Assembly (NCBI RefSeq): GCF_014652715.1
Contig: NZ_BMZI01000003.1
Location: 1 to 64,000 of the forward strand
Length of the DNA stretch: 64,000 nucleotides
From: Salinicola rhizosphaerae
Lineage (GTDB): Bacteria; Pseudomonadota; Gammaproteobacteria; Pseudomonadales; Halomonadaceae
Direction of reading: 5' to 3'
How positions within the stretch are numbered: the first letter of the stretch is position 1; each line of letters begins with the position of its first letter. The translations under genes and the position numbers were made by a program. The notes under the pieces are model-generated. The model was not told the DNA's origin, ran no database searches, and saw only the letters and a list, made by a program, of their open reading frames with translations. Shown piece by piece: positions 17,318-26,779 of the stretch.

Positions 17318-18700
17318 ATGCTCATTTCGGAGATCATTCGCCGCAAGCGCGACGGCCAGACACTCAATCGTCAGATGCTCGATCTGGTGATGAAGGGCAT
17401 CGCCGACGACAGCATCGGTGATGCCCAGATCGGCGCCTTCGCCATGGCGGTTTACTTGAACGGCATGAATCGCGACGAAGCGATCGCACTGACCGAGTCG
17501 ATTCGCGACTCCGGCCAGGTGATGCGCTGGGATGACCTCGACCTGCAAGGCCCGGTGCTCGACAAGCACTCCACCGGCGGCGTCGGCGATCTGACATCGC
17601 TCGTCCTCGGCCCGTGGGTCGCAGCCTGCGGCGGCCACGTGCCAATGGTCTCCGGCCGCGGGCTCGGCCACACCGGCGGCACGCTGGACAAGCTCGAGTC
17701 GATTCCCGGCTACGATGTCACGCCCCCCGATGCGACCTTTCGACAGCTCGTACAGGACGTCGGTATCGCGATCATCGGCCAGACCGGCTCGCTCGCCCCC
17801 GCCGACAAACGCCTCTACGGCGTACGCGACGTCACCGCCACGGTGGAGTCGATCCCGCTGATCGTCGCCTCGATTCTGGGCAAGAAACTGGCCTGTGGTC
17901 TAAAAACGCTGGTGATGGACGTCAAGGTCGGCAGCGGCGCCTTCATGCCGACACCGGAAGCGTCTCGCGAGCTGGCCGAGGCGATCGTCGCCATCGGCTG
18001 CGGCGCGGGCACCACGACCAGCGTGCTGCTCACCGACATGAACCAACCGCTGGCCGACTGCGCCGGCAATGCGCTGGAGATACAGGAAGCGCTGCGGCTA
18101 TTGCGTGGCGATGGACGCAATCAAGAGCGCGGAGACGGTAGAGACTCGCGGCTTTACACCGTGATCCGCTCACTGGCGGCGGAAATGCTGATTCAGTCCG
18201 GCCTCGCGGCGAGCGCTGAAGATGCCGATCGGCGCCTGGATCGGGCACTGGATTCCGGCGAGGCACTCGAGCGCTTCTCGCGCATGGTCCACGGCCTTGG
18301 CGGGCCCGCCGATCTCGCCGAGCGAGCCGACCACTATCTCGCAGCGGCCCCCGTCGAGATCGACCTGACCGCCACCGACGCAGGCACGCTGAACGCGATC
18401 GATACCCGCGAGCTGGGGCTCGCCGTGGTCGAACTTGGCGGCGGCCGTCGCAACGCCGGAGACGCTATCGACCATCGTGTCGGGCTCTCGCAGATCGCCG
18501 CGCTCGGGCAAGCCGTCGAGCCTGGACAGCCGCTGCTGCGGATTCACGGCGCGAGTCGTGCCGACGTGGAAGCCGCAAGCCATCGTTTGCGTCGCGCTGT
18601 CACCCTGAGCGACGCCCCGACCGAGGCGCCGCCCCTCGTTCACGCCGCGCTTCGCCAGCAAGATTTGTCAGGCCCGAGGAAAAGCGAGGAAACGCAATGA
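17318..18700 (+). CDS. deoA: Thymidine phosphorylase
   Basis: Pyrimidine nucleoside phosphorylase of 460 residues; it converts thymidine or deoxyuridine plus phosphate to base and deoxyribose-1-phosphate. The phosphate-binding [10 protein letters not shown] motif is at about residues 82-91, followed by [20 protein letters not shown] and [20 protein letters not shown], both signatures of this family. GGGAGG precedes the ATG, 35 bp after deoC. The stop overlaps the deoB start by ATGA. About 20 residues ([15 protein letters not shown], near residue 270) look like an insertion relative to the usual 440-residue enzyme. Confidence 0.94.
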   Translation: MLISEIIRRKRDGQTLNRQMLDLVMKGIADDSIGDAQIGAFAMAVYLNGMNRDEAIALTESIRDSGQVMRWDDLDLQGPVLDKHSTGGVGDLTSLVLGPWVAACGGHVPMVSGRGLGHTGGTLDKLESIPGYDVTPPDATFRQLVQDVGIAIIGQTGSLAPADKRLYGVRDVTATVESIPLIVASILGKKLACGLKTLVMDVKVGSGAFMPTPEASRELAEAIVAIGCGAGTTTSVLLTDMNQPLADCAGNALEIQEALRLLRGDGRNQERGDGRDSRLYTVIRSLAAEMLIQSGLAASAEDADRRLDRALDSGEALERFSRMVHGLGGPADLAERADHYLAAAPVEIDLTATDAGTLNAIDTRELGLAVVELGGGRRNAGDAIDHRVGLSQIAALGQAVEPGQPLLRIHGASRADVEAASHRLRRAVTLSDAPTEAPPLVHAALRQQDLSGPRKSEETQ

Positions 18701-19926
18701 AACGCGCGATTTTGCTGGTACTCGACTCCTTCGGCATCGGCAACGCACCGGACGCTAGCACCTTCGGCGATGCCGGCGCCGATACGCTCGGTCATATTGC
18801 CCAGTTTCGCGCCAACGCAGACCGACCGCTGGAACTGCCCAATCTGGCTCGGCTCGGTCTCTATCACGCGCATCATCTGGCCACCGGCGACTGGGCGGCC
18901 GGCGTCACGCTACCCGATGAAGTCGATGGGGCCTGGGCCTGCGCTCGGGAAATTTCCTCCGGCAAGGACACACCCTCCGGACACTGGGAAATCGCCGGCG
19001 TCCCGGCGCTGTTCGAGTGGGGTTATTTTCTCGATGCCAAGAACAGCTTTCCGCCGGAACTGCTGGAAGCGTTGATCGAGCGCGCCGAGCTGCCGGGTTT
19101 ACTCGGTAACTGCCAGGCCTCCGGCATGCCGATCCTCGAGGCGCTCGGCGAGGAACATATTCGAAGCGGCAAGCCGATCGTCTACACCTCGGCGGACTCG
19201 GTGTTCCAGATCGCCGCGCATGAAACCCACTACGGCCTCGACCGGCTCTACGCGCTCTGCGAGATCGCCCGCGAACTGCTGATGCCGTACAACATCGGCC
19301 GCGTCATCGCCCGGCCCTTCGTCGGAGAAACTACGGACACCTTCGAGCGCACCGGCAACCGTCGCGACTACGCCATCGAGCCGCCCACGCCGACCGTGCT
19401 CCAGAAACTGCATGACAGCGGAGGCAAGGTGTTCGGCGTGGGCAAGATCGGCGATATTTACGCTCACTGCGGCATCAGTGAAGTGCGCAAGGCGCACGGC
19501 CATGACGCCCTGTTCGATGCCACCTTGAAGGCCATCGATGATGCCGCCGCCGCATCCCGCGATGCGTTGGTCATGACCAACTTCGTCGATTTCGACACGC
19601 TCTACGGTCATCGCCGCGACCCGGAAGGCTACGCCGCGGCGCTGGAAGCGTTCGATCGTCGCCTACCGGAGATTCAGGCCAGACTCGCGCCCGGCGACCT
19701 GCTGATCCTGACCGCCGACCACGGTAATGACCCGACCTGGCGCGGAACCGACCACACCCGCGAGCAGGTGCCGGTGCTGGTCGCAGGCGGCGTAATCGCC
19801 CCCGGCAATTACGGACGCCGCGACACCTATGCCGATATCGGCCAGACCCTCGCCGAGCATTTCGGCTTGAGCGCGATGGACCACGGCCGATCACTCTTTG
19901 AATCCGCTCGCCAGGGAGAGACCTGA
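18697..19926 (+). CDS. deoB: Phosphopentomutase
   Basis: Alkaline-phosphatase-superfamily mutase of 409 residues that interconverts (deoxy)ribose-1-phosphate and -5-phosphate, linking the phosphorylases to DeoC. It begins with the metal-binding [14 protein letters not shown] and continues with [13 protein letters not shown] (catalytic Thr loop), [14 protein letters not shown] and the C-terminal metal motifs [18 protein letters not shown]. All expected Asp/His ligands are visible. The start overlaps the deoA stop (ATGA) and the stop shares a base with deoD (TGATG), indicating translational coupling. Confidence 0.94.
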   Translation: MKRAILLVLDSFGIGNAPDASTFGDAGADTLGHIAQFRANADRPLELPNLARLGLYHAHHLATGDWAAGVTLPDEVDGAWACAREISSGKDTPSGHWEIAGVPALFEWGYFLDAKNSFPPELLEALIERAELPGLLGNCQASGMPILEALGEEHIRSGKPIVYTSADSVFQIAAHETHYGLDRLYALCEIARELLMPYNIGRVIARPFVGETTDTFERTGNRRDYAIEPPTPTVLQKLHDSGGKVFGVGKIGDIYAHCGISEVRKAHGHDALFDATLKAIDDAAAASRDALVMTNFVDFDTLYGHRRDPEGYAAALEAFDRRLPEIQARLAPGDLLILTADHGNDPTWRGTDHTREQVPVLVAGGVIAPGNYGRRDTYADIGQTLAEHFGLSAMDHGRSLFESARQGET

Positions 19927-20654
19927 TGCCCACCCCACATATCGAAGCTCGTGAAGGCGACTTCGCCGACACCGTGCTGATGCCCGGCGATCCGCTACGT
20001 GCCCAGTTCATCGCCGAGACTTTTCTCGAGGATGTCACCTGCGTCAACCGGGTGCGCAACATGCTCGGCTTCACCGGCACCTATCAGGGTCGCAGCATCT
20101 CGATCATGGGTAGCGGCATGGGCATCCCATCGCTGTCGATCTACGCCAAGGAGCTGATCACCGAGTACGGCGTCAAACGCCTGGTCCGCGTCGGCTCCTG
20201 CGGCGCGGTGCGCGACGACGTCGCGGTCAACGACATCGTCATCGGCATGGGCGCCTGCACCGATTCCGGCGTAAACCGCACGCGTTTCAACGGCCACGAT
20301 TTCGCCGCCATCGCCGATTTCGACCTCACCCGCCACGCCGTCGATGCTGCCCGCGAGCGCGGCACGGCGGTCAAGATCGGCAACCTGTTCTCGGCGGATC
20401 TCTTCTACACGCCGAACGGCGAGTTCTTCCAGACCCTGAAGCGCTTAGGGATTCTCGGCGTCGAAATGGAAGCCGCCGGGCTCTACGGCGTTGCCGCGGA
20501 GTTCGGCGCTCGGGCGCTGACGGTCTGCACCGTGTCCGACCACATCCTCAAGGACGAGGCCCTCGACGCACAGACGCGCCAGACCGGCTTCGCCGAGATG
20601 ATGGCGATTACACTCGAAGGATTGCTGAGAGACGACCGGGAGGCCACGCCATGA
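19926..20654 (+). CDS. deoD: Purine nucleoside phosphorylase, DeoD type
   Basis: Hexameric-type purine nucleoside phosphorylase of 242 residues, releasing purine bases from (deoxy)nucleosides. It starts with the characteristic [22 protein letters not shown] and has [17 protein letters not shown], the RVGSCGAV phosphate loop, VEMEAAGLY and VSDHI with the catalytic Asp. Length fits the E. coli enzyme (239). Four-base overlap with cdd follows. Together with the deaminase at 6.5 kb it supports purine salvage. Confidence 0.94.
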   Translation: MPTPHIEAREGDFADTVLMPGDPLRAQFIAETFLEDVTCVNRVRNMLGFTGTYQGRSISIMGSGMGIPSLSIYAKELITEYGVKRLVRVGSCGAVRDDVAVNDIVIGMGACTDSGVNRTRFNGHDFAAIADFDLTRHAVDAARERGTAVKIGNLFSADLFYTPNGEFFQTLKRLGILGVEMEAAGLYGVAAEFGARALTVCTVSDHILKDEALDAQTRQTGFAEMMAITLEGLLRDDREATP

Positions 20655-21085
20655 GCACGACAAGCCAGATCGATGTGCCCGAAGAGATTCGCAAGGCCGC
20701 GCTCGCGGTGCGCGACAACGCCTATGTACCCTACTCCGATCATCCCGTCGGTGCCGTCTTGATCAGCGAAAGCGGCAGGACCTACGCCGGTTGCAACGTC
20801 GAAAGCGCCAACTATAAAGGGCTCTGCGCCGAAGCCAGCGCCATCGCCGGCCTGGTCTCCAGTGGCGAACGCCAGATTCGCCGCATCTACGTCATCGGTC
20901 CCGGTGAACATCTGTGCACGCCCTGTGGCGACTGTCGCCAGCGCATCCGCGAATTCGCCACGTTTGATACCGAGATCATCGTGCTCGACGGCGACGGTGC
21001 CCCGCTCAAGCGCTACACCATGGATGAGCTGCTGCCCGACTCATTCGGCCCGGAGAATCTGAACAAGAAGTCGGGGATGGGGTAA
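20651..21085 (+). CDS. cdd: Cytidine deaminase
   Basis: Small zinc-dependent (homotetrameric-type) cytidine/deoxycytidine deaminase of 144 residues. Zinc ligands and the catalytic Glu are visible as CAEASAI (about residues 58-64) and PCGDCRQ (about 95-101), with the N-terminal FxVGA-like strand HPVGAVL and [11 protein letters not shown]. It produces uridine or deoxyuridine; deoxyuridine can then be cleaved by DeoA. It is the last gene of the deo operon. Only a weak hairpin (ACCAA...TTGGT) follows, so the operon end is not sharply marked. Confidence 0.93.
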   Translation: MSTTSQIDVPEEIRKAALAVRDNAYVPYSDHPVGAVLISESGRTYAGCNVESANYKGLCAEASAIAGLVSSGERQIRRIYVIGPGEHLCTPCGDCRQRIREFATFDTEIIVLDGDGAPLKRYTMDELLPDSFGPENLNKKSGMG

Positions 21086-21174
21086 TTCTCTTCAGGTGAC
21101 CAACCAGCCAGCGCTTTGGTTATACTCGGCGACAAACAACATTCGCGCGATGCCTCGCGTCGTCGGAAACGCCG

Positions 21175-22227
21175 ATGTCTCCCAACGCTTTTTCCCCTTT
21201 CGAAGTGCTGCTGCTCAAAAGCCATGACCAGCGCTGTCCGGCCACGCTGCTGCTGCTCGCCTGGGTCTTCGTCAATAAGCGAACCACGCTGGATGAAGAT
21301 CGCCGCTATCTCGAGTCGCTGGCCACCGATGCAAACCTGCGCCAGGCGCTTCCGACGCTGATCGCCAGCGCCAGTCACGGCGTGCTCGACGACATTCAGC
21401 TCGCCGCGGAGGTTCTGCTCGGCGGCGGCAAGGCGCCAGCGACATCCCTGCTTCACCAGGCCGTGGCATTGGCGACCAGTGACGGCACCCTGAGCTCGCG
21501 CAACCATCATATCCTTCGGTTTCTCGCTGATCTGGTGGGCGCCTCTCCCGCCGCGCTCTCATCACTCTTTCGCGATATCACTGGCCGCTCCCTCGGCGCG
21601 CCGGACGATCCCAGCCGGCGCATGCACTGGGAGACTGCCGGCCTCGATGACGAGCCTGACACCGCCGGCTTCGACAGCACCCATGAATCGCGACGAGCGC
21701 CCTGGGGCGCCAGAGCCAGGCAGGCCGCCGAACGCCGCTGGCGAGAACGTCGCGACCGACGCGAGCAGGCCCGCGCGGCTGCCACCAGACGCATTGAGGA
21801 AGCGGAACGCCTGCGAAAAGAAACCGCCGAGCGCCAAGCACGGGAAGCGGCGGAGCGCATCCGTGCTCAGCAACAACATGCCGAACGCGAAGCCCGTCGG
21901 CAGCGCGCCAGGGAAGAGGCACGGCATCAGGAAGAACGGCGTCGCGAAGAGGCCGACAGAGAGGAAAAGGCGCGCGGCCGGCAGCACGAAGGCCGGCGTG
22001 AGCCTTTCCAGGCGTCTCAATCCAGCTATCGGCTACGGCTTGCATTGATCGAGCTGGAGCTTGGCACCGAAGCATCACGCGCCGATATCAAGAAAGCCTA
22101 CCGCCGGCTCGCTCAACGTCATCATCCGGATCGTTTCCATGGCCAGAGCGAATGGCGTCTGCGACTCGCCTCTCAGCGTTTTCAACGCATCCGCGATGCC
22201 TACGACCTGTTGATGCAGCATGCGTGA
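21175..22227 (+). CDS. J-domain protein with TerB-like N-terminus and charged coiled coil
   Basis: Cytoplasmic 350-residue DnaJ-type co-chaperone. Residues about 1-145 are helical and resemble the TerB-like region of DjlA proteins. Residues about 170-275 are an extreme Arg/Glu/Ala-rich stretch likely to form a long helix or coiled coil. Residues about 283-350 are a J domain with the diagnostic HPD in AQRHHPDRF, which stimulates DnaK. No membrane segment is present. The TerB relation is by pattern only and is less certain than the J domain. A TATACT (21121-21126) could be part of its promoter. Its last 8 bases overlap the next gene, so the two are probably made together. Confidence 0.8.
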   Translation: MSPNAFSPFEVLLLKSHDQRCPATLLLLAWVFVNKRTTLDEDRRYLESLATDANLRQALPTLIASASHGVLDDIQLAAEVLLGGGKAPATSLLHQAVALATSDGTLSSRNHHILRFLADLVGASPAALSSLFRDITGRSLGAPDDPSRRMHWETAGLDDEPDTAGFDSTHESRRAPWGARARQAAERRWRERRDRREQARAAATRRIEEAERLRKETAERQAREAAERIRAQQQHAEREARRQRAREEARHQEERRREEADREEKARGRQHEGRREPFQASQSSYRLRLALIELELGTEASRADIKKAYRRLAQRHHPDRFHGQSEWRLRLASQRFQRIRDAYDLLMQHA

Positions 22228-22621
22228 TCTCTACCGCCGTCTGGGGCTCGAGAAATCGGCGCGGATCACCGCGATTCGCGAGGCCATCGCGCGCTGCGAC
22301 AACCAGACTTTGAAGGCCGACGCCGATGCGGTGCTGACGGTGGCGGCGCATCGCGTCGAGTACGATGAACTGCACGACCTGCTGATGGACATCGGGCACC
22401 TGCGCGTCGGCCTCGGGCTGACCCATGCACCCCATTGGCAAGGCGAGACCGCCAGCGACTTCTCCCTGCCGCCGCGCCAGGGATCACGCCAGCGACAGCT
22501 GTCGGAGAAACTGGAAGCGCTCGCCCCGTCGCGGCGCCGACGTCACCGACGTGCCGCGTGGCTACTCGGGGCGCTGGTGCTTTTCATCCTCGGCGTGATC
22601 GCAGGAAGACTCTCTGTCTGA
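22220..22621 (+). CDS. Small membrane-anchored J-like protein lacking HPD
   Basis: Protein of 133 residues that begins with the helix I pattern of J domains (DLYRRLGLEKSARITAIREA) and has a helix III-like segment (HRVEYDELHDLL), but no HPD tripeptide in between. A basic stretch (RRRRHRRAAW, about residues 104-113) is followed by one C-terminal membrane helix (about 112-131), predicting a tail-anchored protein facing the cytoplasm. It overlaps the true J-domain gene upstream by 8 nt. I infer a degenerate J domain, perhaps a non-stimulating partner or regulator of its neighbour; no function is known to me. Confidence 0.7.
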   Translation: MRDLYRRLGLEKSARITAIREAIARCDNQTLKADADAVLTVAAHRVEYDELHDLLMDIGHLRVGLGLTHAPHWQGETASDFSLPPRQGSRQRQLSEKLEALAPSRRRRHRRAAWLLGALVLFILGVIAGRLSV

Positions 22622-22628
22622 TCTCCCC

Positions 22629-22841
22629 TCAACGCCCTCGCAACGGCTCGAGCAGCCCGCTCAGGCCGTTGTGATCGATCTCGTGCATCAGTGCCAGCAG
22701 GCGACCGATTTCACCGTTGGGAAAGCCTTCTCGCGCGAACCAGTTCAAGTACGGCCCCGGCAGATCGGCGATCAGACGCCCCTCGTACTTTCCGTAAGGC
22801 ATCTTGCGTGTCACCAGCTTCTCGAGATCTTGCGTTTCCAT
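22629..22841 (-). CDS. DUF3820 family protein
   Basis: Small protein of 70 residues from the ATG at 22841 (GAGGT about 9 nt upstream); upstream in-frame codons show no family similarity. The core MPYGKYEGRLIADLPGPYL followed by NWFAREGFPNGEIG matches DUF3820, a short family of uncertain function. It converges on the J-like gene with about 7 bases between stops. No membrane segment or signal is visible. Confidence 0.75.
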   Translation of the reverse strand: METQDLEKLVTRKMPYGKYEGRLIADLPGPYLNWFAREGFPNGEIGRLLALMHEIDHNGLSGLLEPLRGR

Positions 22842-23061
22842 CGTGATGTACCTCGGCTTTCGTAGCTCCCCGCGAGAGTGTTGACCTGCCTCGACGTCGT
22901 CGATAGAGCCATGCACCCCGATCATGACCCCATTCGCATCTAGCGTTTGAGCCACCGGGTATGTATGGCGTTAGGGTATACAGCCATGATTCAAGCGCAT
23001 GCAGTCGTTCGGCATGACACATGCATGACGCGCCATGATAACGATAAGCAGGAGATGGGAA

Positions 23062-24684
23062 ATGCAGACTTCGCTGCGGCCGCTGGTGTTCTGGCCGACC
23101 TTTCTGGTGTTGCTGGCCGCTGTCATTGCCAGCTACGTCGACCTGGACGCCTTCCTTGCCACCACCAAAGCGCTCAACTCGGCCATTCTCGACAACTTCT
23201 CCTGGCTCTTCAGCCTCGGCAGCCTCTATCTGTTGATTCTGGCGGTCATCGTTTACTTCTCGCCGCTCGGCCGCGTTCGCATCGGCGGGCCGGAAGCGAC
23301 ACCGCTGCTGCCGAAACTGCGATGGTTCTCGATTACGCTCTGCACCACGCTCGCCGTTGGCGTGCTGTTCTGGACCACGGCGGAGCCACTCTATCACTTC
23401 ATGGGCCCACCCGAATCGTCCGGCCTGGAAGCCGGCTCGCCCGATGCCATGCTGTTCGCGATGTCGACCATGTTTCTGCACTGGTCTTTCACGCCCTACG
23501 CGATCTACGCGGTCCCGGCGCTGATCTTTGCCCTCGCCTTCTACAACTTGCGCCTGCGCTTCTCGATTTCGAGCATGCTGGAACCCCTGTTCGGACCGAA
23601 GGTAAAGCGCTTCAGCGGCCTGATCGATGCGGTCTCGCTCTATGCGCTCGTCGCCGGCATGGCCTCTTCGCTCGGTACCGGCGCGCTGACGCTGGCCGGC
23701 GGCGCCGGGCAGTATCTCGGCGGCGAAACCAGCCCGCTGCGGCTTGGCATCATCATCGCCATCATCGTCGTCACGTTCGTGCTTTCCGCCGCCAGCGGCC
23801 TGCAGAAAGGGATCGCCCGGCTCTCTTCGCTCAACGCCATTCTGCTGGCGATCCTCGGCGTGTTCATGTTCATCGTCGGGCCGACCGTGTTCTGCCTGGC
23901 GCTGGGCGTGGAGTCGTTCGGCGTCTATCTCGACAACTTCTTCACCAAGAGCCTGTTCACCGGCGCTGCCGCCAACGATCAGTGGCCGCAGTGGTGGTCG
24001 ATTTTCTACTGGGCGGTGTGGTTCGCCTGGGCGCCGGTCGCCGCGCTGTTTCTGGGCAAGATCTCGCGGGGCTATACGGTGCGCGAATTCCTGCGCGTCA
24101 ATCTGCTCTATCCGGCACTCTTTGCCTGCGTGTGGATCGTGATCTTCTCCGGCACGGCGCTCTACTTTCAATCACATCTGGGGCAGTCACATGCCGACGC
24201 CGGCGGTGCGGACCTCTACGCGGTGTTGAACGATCGCGGCGTCGAGAACGTGCTGTATGAGCTGTTCCGCCAGCTGCCGCTCTCCGGGATCTGGATTCCG
24301 CTGCTGCTGTTCATCGCCTACATCTCGTACGTCACCGCGGCGGACTCGCAGACCGACGCCATCGGCAATCTCTGTACCCGTGGTCTGACCGCCGACTCGG
24401 ATCTCAACGCCGGCGTGCCGATGAAGGTGATCTGGGGCGTAATCGTCGGCGTGGTCTCTTGGGTAATGGTGAGCTTCGTCGGCATCGACGGCGTCAAGAT
24501 GCTCTCCAATCTCGGCGGCCTGCCGGCCATGCTCATCGTGCTGCTGGCGACCGGCTCGCTGTGGCGCTGGCTGAACGACCCCTCGAAGCTCGCCGGTCCG
24601 GTGTCGACATCCTCGTCGGCTCCCACGAACACACCGGCCCCGGCCGAACCGACTCCCTCTCGCGCCGCCAAGGATGACGCATGA
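23062..24684 (+). CDS. BCCT-family transporter with an altered aromatic box
   Basis: Inner-membrane carrier of the betaine/choline/carnitine family, 540 residues from the ATG at 23062 (AGGAG 8 nt upstream; a start at 23035 adds only 9 residues). About 12 helices are expected. The helix-4 motif reads HWSFTPYAIY where characterised members have HWG-h-WAIY, and helix 8 reads YWAVWFAWAP where they have YWAWWISWSP. One Trp of each aromatic cage is thus replaced (by Tyr and Val). The cytoplasmic ISRG-T-REF motif is partly kept (ISRGYTVREF). It overlaps the downstream hydrolase by ATGA. A trimethylammonium-like substrate is only the family expectation. Confidence 0.87.
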   Translation: MQTSLRPLVFWPTFLVLLAAVIASYVDLDAFLATTKALNSAILDNFSWLFSLGSLYLLILAVIVYFSPLGRVRIGGPEATPLLPKLRWFSITLCTTLAVGVLFWTTAEPLYHFMGPPESSGLEAGSPDAMLFAMSTMFLHWSFTPYAIYAVPALIFALAFYNLRLRFSISSMLEPLFGPKVKRFSGLIDAVSLYALVAGMASSLGTGALTLAGGAGQYLGGETSPLRLGIIIAIIVVTFVLSAASGLQKGIARLSSLNAILLAILGVFMFIVGPTVFCLALGVESFGVYLDNFFTKSLFTGAAANDQWPQWWSIFYWAVWFAWAPVAALFLGKISRGYTVREFLRVNLLYPALFACVWIVIFSGTALYFQSHLGQSHADAGGADLYAVLNDRGVENVLYELFRQLPLSGIWIPLLLFIAYISYVTAADSQTDAIGNLCTRGLTADSDLNAGVPMKVIWGVIVGVVSWVMVSFVGIDGVKMLSNLGGLPAMLIVLLATGSLWRWLNDPSKLAGPVSTSSSAPTNTPAPAEPTPSRAAKDDA

Positions 24685-26705
24685 AGATCAAAACGCAATT
24701 TCCCCACCCGGTCCGCGAGATCGAGAATCAGTGGATCACACTCGCCGATGGTACTCGGCTCGCCGCCCGAATCTGGCTGCCGGAGGATGCGGAGACCAAA
24801 CCTGTGCCGGCGATCCTCGAATACCTGCCGTATCGCAAGCGCGATGGTACGGCGGTGCGTGACGAGCTCACGCACCCCTACTTCGCCGGCCACGGCTACG
24901 CCAGCGTGCGCGTCGACATGCGCGGCAACGGTGAATCCGACGGGCTGATGGAGGACGAGTACGCCCCGCAGGAGCAGGCCGATGCGCTGGAGGTGATCGA
25001 CTGGATCGCCCGCCAGCCGTGGTGCGACGGCAAGCTCGGCATGATGGGTATCTCCTGGGGCGGCTTCAACGGCCTGCAAGTGGCCGCACTGCGCCCCGAA
25101 CCGCTGAAGGCGATCATCACGCTCTGCTCCACCGACGATCGCTACGCCGACGATATCCACTACAAGGGCGGCAACATGCTGCTCGAGAATCTCGGCTGGG
25201 CCGCAACCATGCTGAGCTTCTCCGCGGCCGTGCCCGACCCGGCGCTGGTCGGCGAGCGCTGGCGCGAGATGTGGAAGCATCGCCTCGACAACATGCCGCT
25301 GCTGGCTGAAACCTGGCTTACGCATCAGCATCGCGACGACTACTGGAAGCACGGCTCGATCAATGAAAATTACGCGGACATAGAAGCCGCGGTCTACATG
25401 ATCAGCGGCTGGGGGGATTCGTACATCGATACCATCCCCCGGATGATGGAAAACCTCTCCTGCCCGAAAAAGGCGCTGCTCGGGCCGTGGATGCACAAGT
25501 ATCCGCACTTCGCGATCCCCGACCCGGCCATCGGCTTTCTGCAGGAAGCGTTGCGCTGGTGGGACTACTGGCTCAAGGATATCGACACCGGGATCATGGA
25601 CGAGCCGCCATGCACCTTCTATCTGCAGGACGGCGTGCCGCCGGCGCCGAAATATCTCGAACGGCCGGGCGAGTGGGTGCGCACCACGAGCTGGCCGGCA
25701 CCGGATGAGGAGATCGAGTGGTACCCGCTCACCCTCTCCGACACCGGCCTCGCGCCGAATAGCCAGCTGAGCGAGGATCGGCTGATCGCGTCGCCGCTGA
25801 CCGCCGGCGCCCTGCAGGGTGAATACATTCCGCTCTGGTTCGGGGCCGACTTCCCGCCGGATCAACGCCGTGACGATGGCCTGTCGCTGACCTTCGACTC
25901 CGAACCCTATCACTACGGGCTCGACATCCTCGGCCAGCCGACGATCGACGTCGACATCGCGAGCGCGGCGGCGTGCGGACAACTTCACGTGCGCCTGTGC
26001 GATGTCGCCCCAAGCGGCGAGAGCGCGCTGATCACCTACGGCACGCTCAACCTCAACCTGCGCGACGATCCGGGCACCGTCACCCCGCCCGTGCCCGGCG
26101 AGACGATGCACGTGCAGCTGCCGCTGGATCTGATCGGCTATCGTCTGCCGAAGGGTCATCGCCTGCGGATCGCGCTGTCGAGCGCCAGTTTTCCGCTGGT
26201 CTGGTCGCCGCGTGAGCGCGCCGATCTCATCCTCAAGGCCGGCACGCCGACGCTGCGCCTACCAATCTGCAAGGTAGAGACCATCCCGATGCCGTTCGAG
26301 CCGCCGGAGAGCGCCACGCCCTGCCGAATCGAGACGCTGCGGCAAGGGGCGCCGAAGCGCACGATCAGCGAGGACGTAGGGTCTGGAGAAGTCACCGTCA
26401 CCGTCGAAGACGACATGGGCGATATCCGCTTCACCGATCACGGCCTGCGAGTCGAGCAGAAGGCGCGCGAAATCTATACGAGTCACCCGACCGACGCCAC
26501 TCGGACTCGCGCCGATATCGAATGGGTCTACCGGGCCAGCCGTGAGGAAGGTGATGGTGCGTTTGCAGTAGAAGTGACCAGCCGCTACCACCTCCATTGT
26601 GACGCGACGACCTTCTATCTGAGTGCCGAGCAGCGCGCGTTCGAGGGCGAGACGCTGATCAGCGACAAGTCATGGGAGCGAGAGATCCCGCGAACCGCGA
26701 TCTGA
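24681..26705 (+). CDS. CocE/NonD-family hydrolase (X-Pro dipeptidyl-peptidase-like)
   Basis: Alpha/beta-hydrolase of 674 residues with no signal peptide. The nucleophile elbow is GISWGGFNG (Ser about residue 122), preceded by the YLPYRKRDGT and VRVDMRGNGESDG motifs of the CocE/NonD family. A catalytic His is likely in GPWMHKYPHF. The C-terminal third is a beta-rich galactose-binding-like domain. Family members cleave esters (cocaine esterase) or amides/peptides. The ATGA overlap with the BCCT gene means the two are made together, so the enzyme probably cleaves what the transporter imports. The substrate is unknown. Confidence 0.85.
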   Translation: MKIKTQFPHPVREIENQWITLADGTRLAARIWLPEDAETKPVPAILEYLPYRKRDGTAVRDELTHPYFAGHGYASVRVDMRGNGESDGLMEDEYAPQEQADALEVIDWIARQPWCDGKLGMMGISWGGFNGLQVAALRPEPLKAIITLCSTDDRYADDIHYKGGNMLLENLGWAATMLSFSAAVPDPALVGERWREMWKHRLDNMPLLAETWLTHQHRDDYWKHGSINENYADIEAAVYMISGWGDSYIDTIPRMMENLSCPKKALLGPWMHKYPHFAIPDPAIGFLQEALRWWDYWLKDIDTGIMDEPPCTFYLQDGVPPAPKYLERPGEWVRTTSWPAPDEEIEWYPLTLSDTGLAPNSQLSEDRLIASPLTAGALQGEYIPLWFGADFPPDQRRDDGLSLTFDSEPYHYGLDILGQPTIDVDIASAAACGQLHVRLCDVAPSGESALITYGTLNLNLRDDPGTVTPPVPGETMHVQLPLDLIGYRLPKGHRLRIALSSASFPLVWSPRERADLILKAGTPTLRLPICKVETIPMPFEPPESATPCRIETLRQGAPKRTISEDVGSGEVTVTVEDDMGDIRFTDHGLRVEQKAREIYTSHPTDATRTRADIEWVYRASREEGDGAFAVEVTSRYHLHCDATTFYLSAEQRAFEGETLISDKSWEREIPRTAI

Positions 26706-26779
26706 TCCTGTCTCGCAAGGCGTGGCGCGGCGCGCATGTTATGCTCCGTAACCGTGAATCCACGGTTGCGGATGCCGCC

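Noticed and set aside
22711-26159. Long minus-strand open frames opposite the BCCT and CocE genes
   Set aside because: They lack recognisable domains or sensible ribosome sites, and the plus-strand genes have strong motifs throughout.
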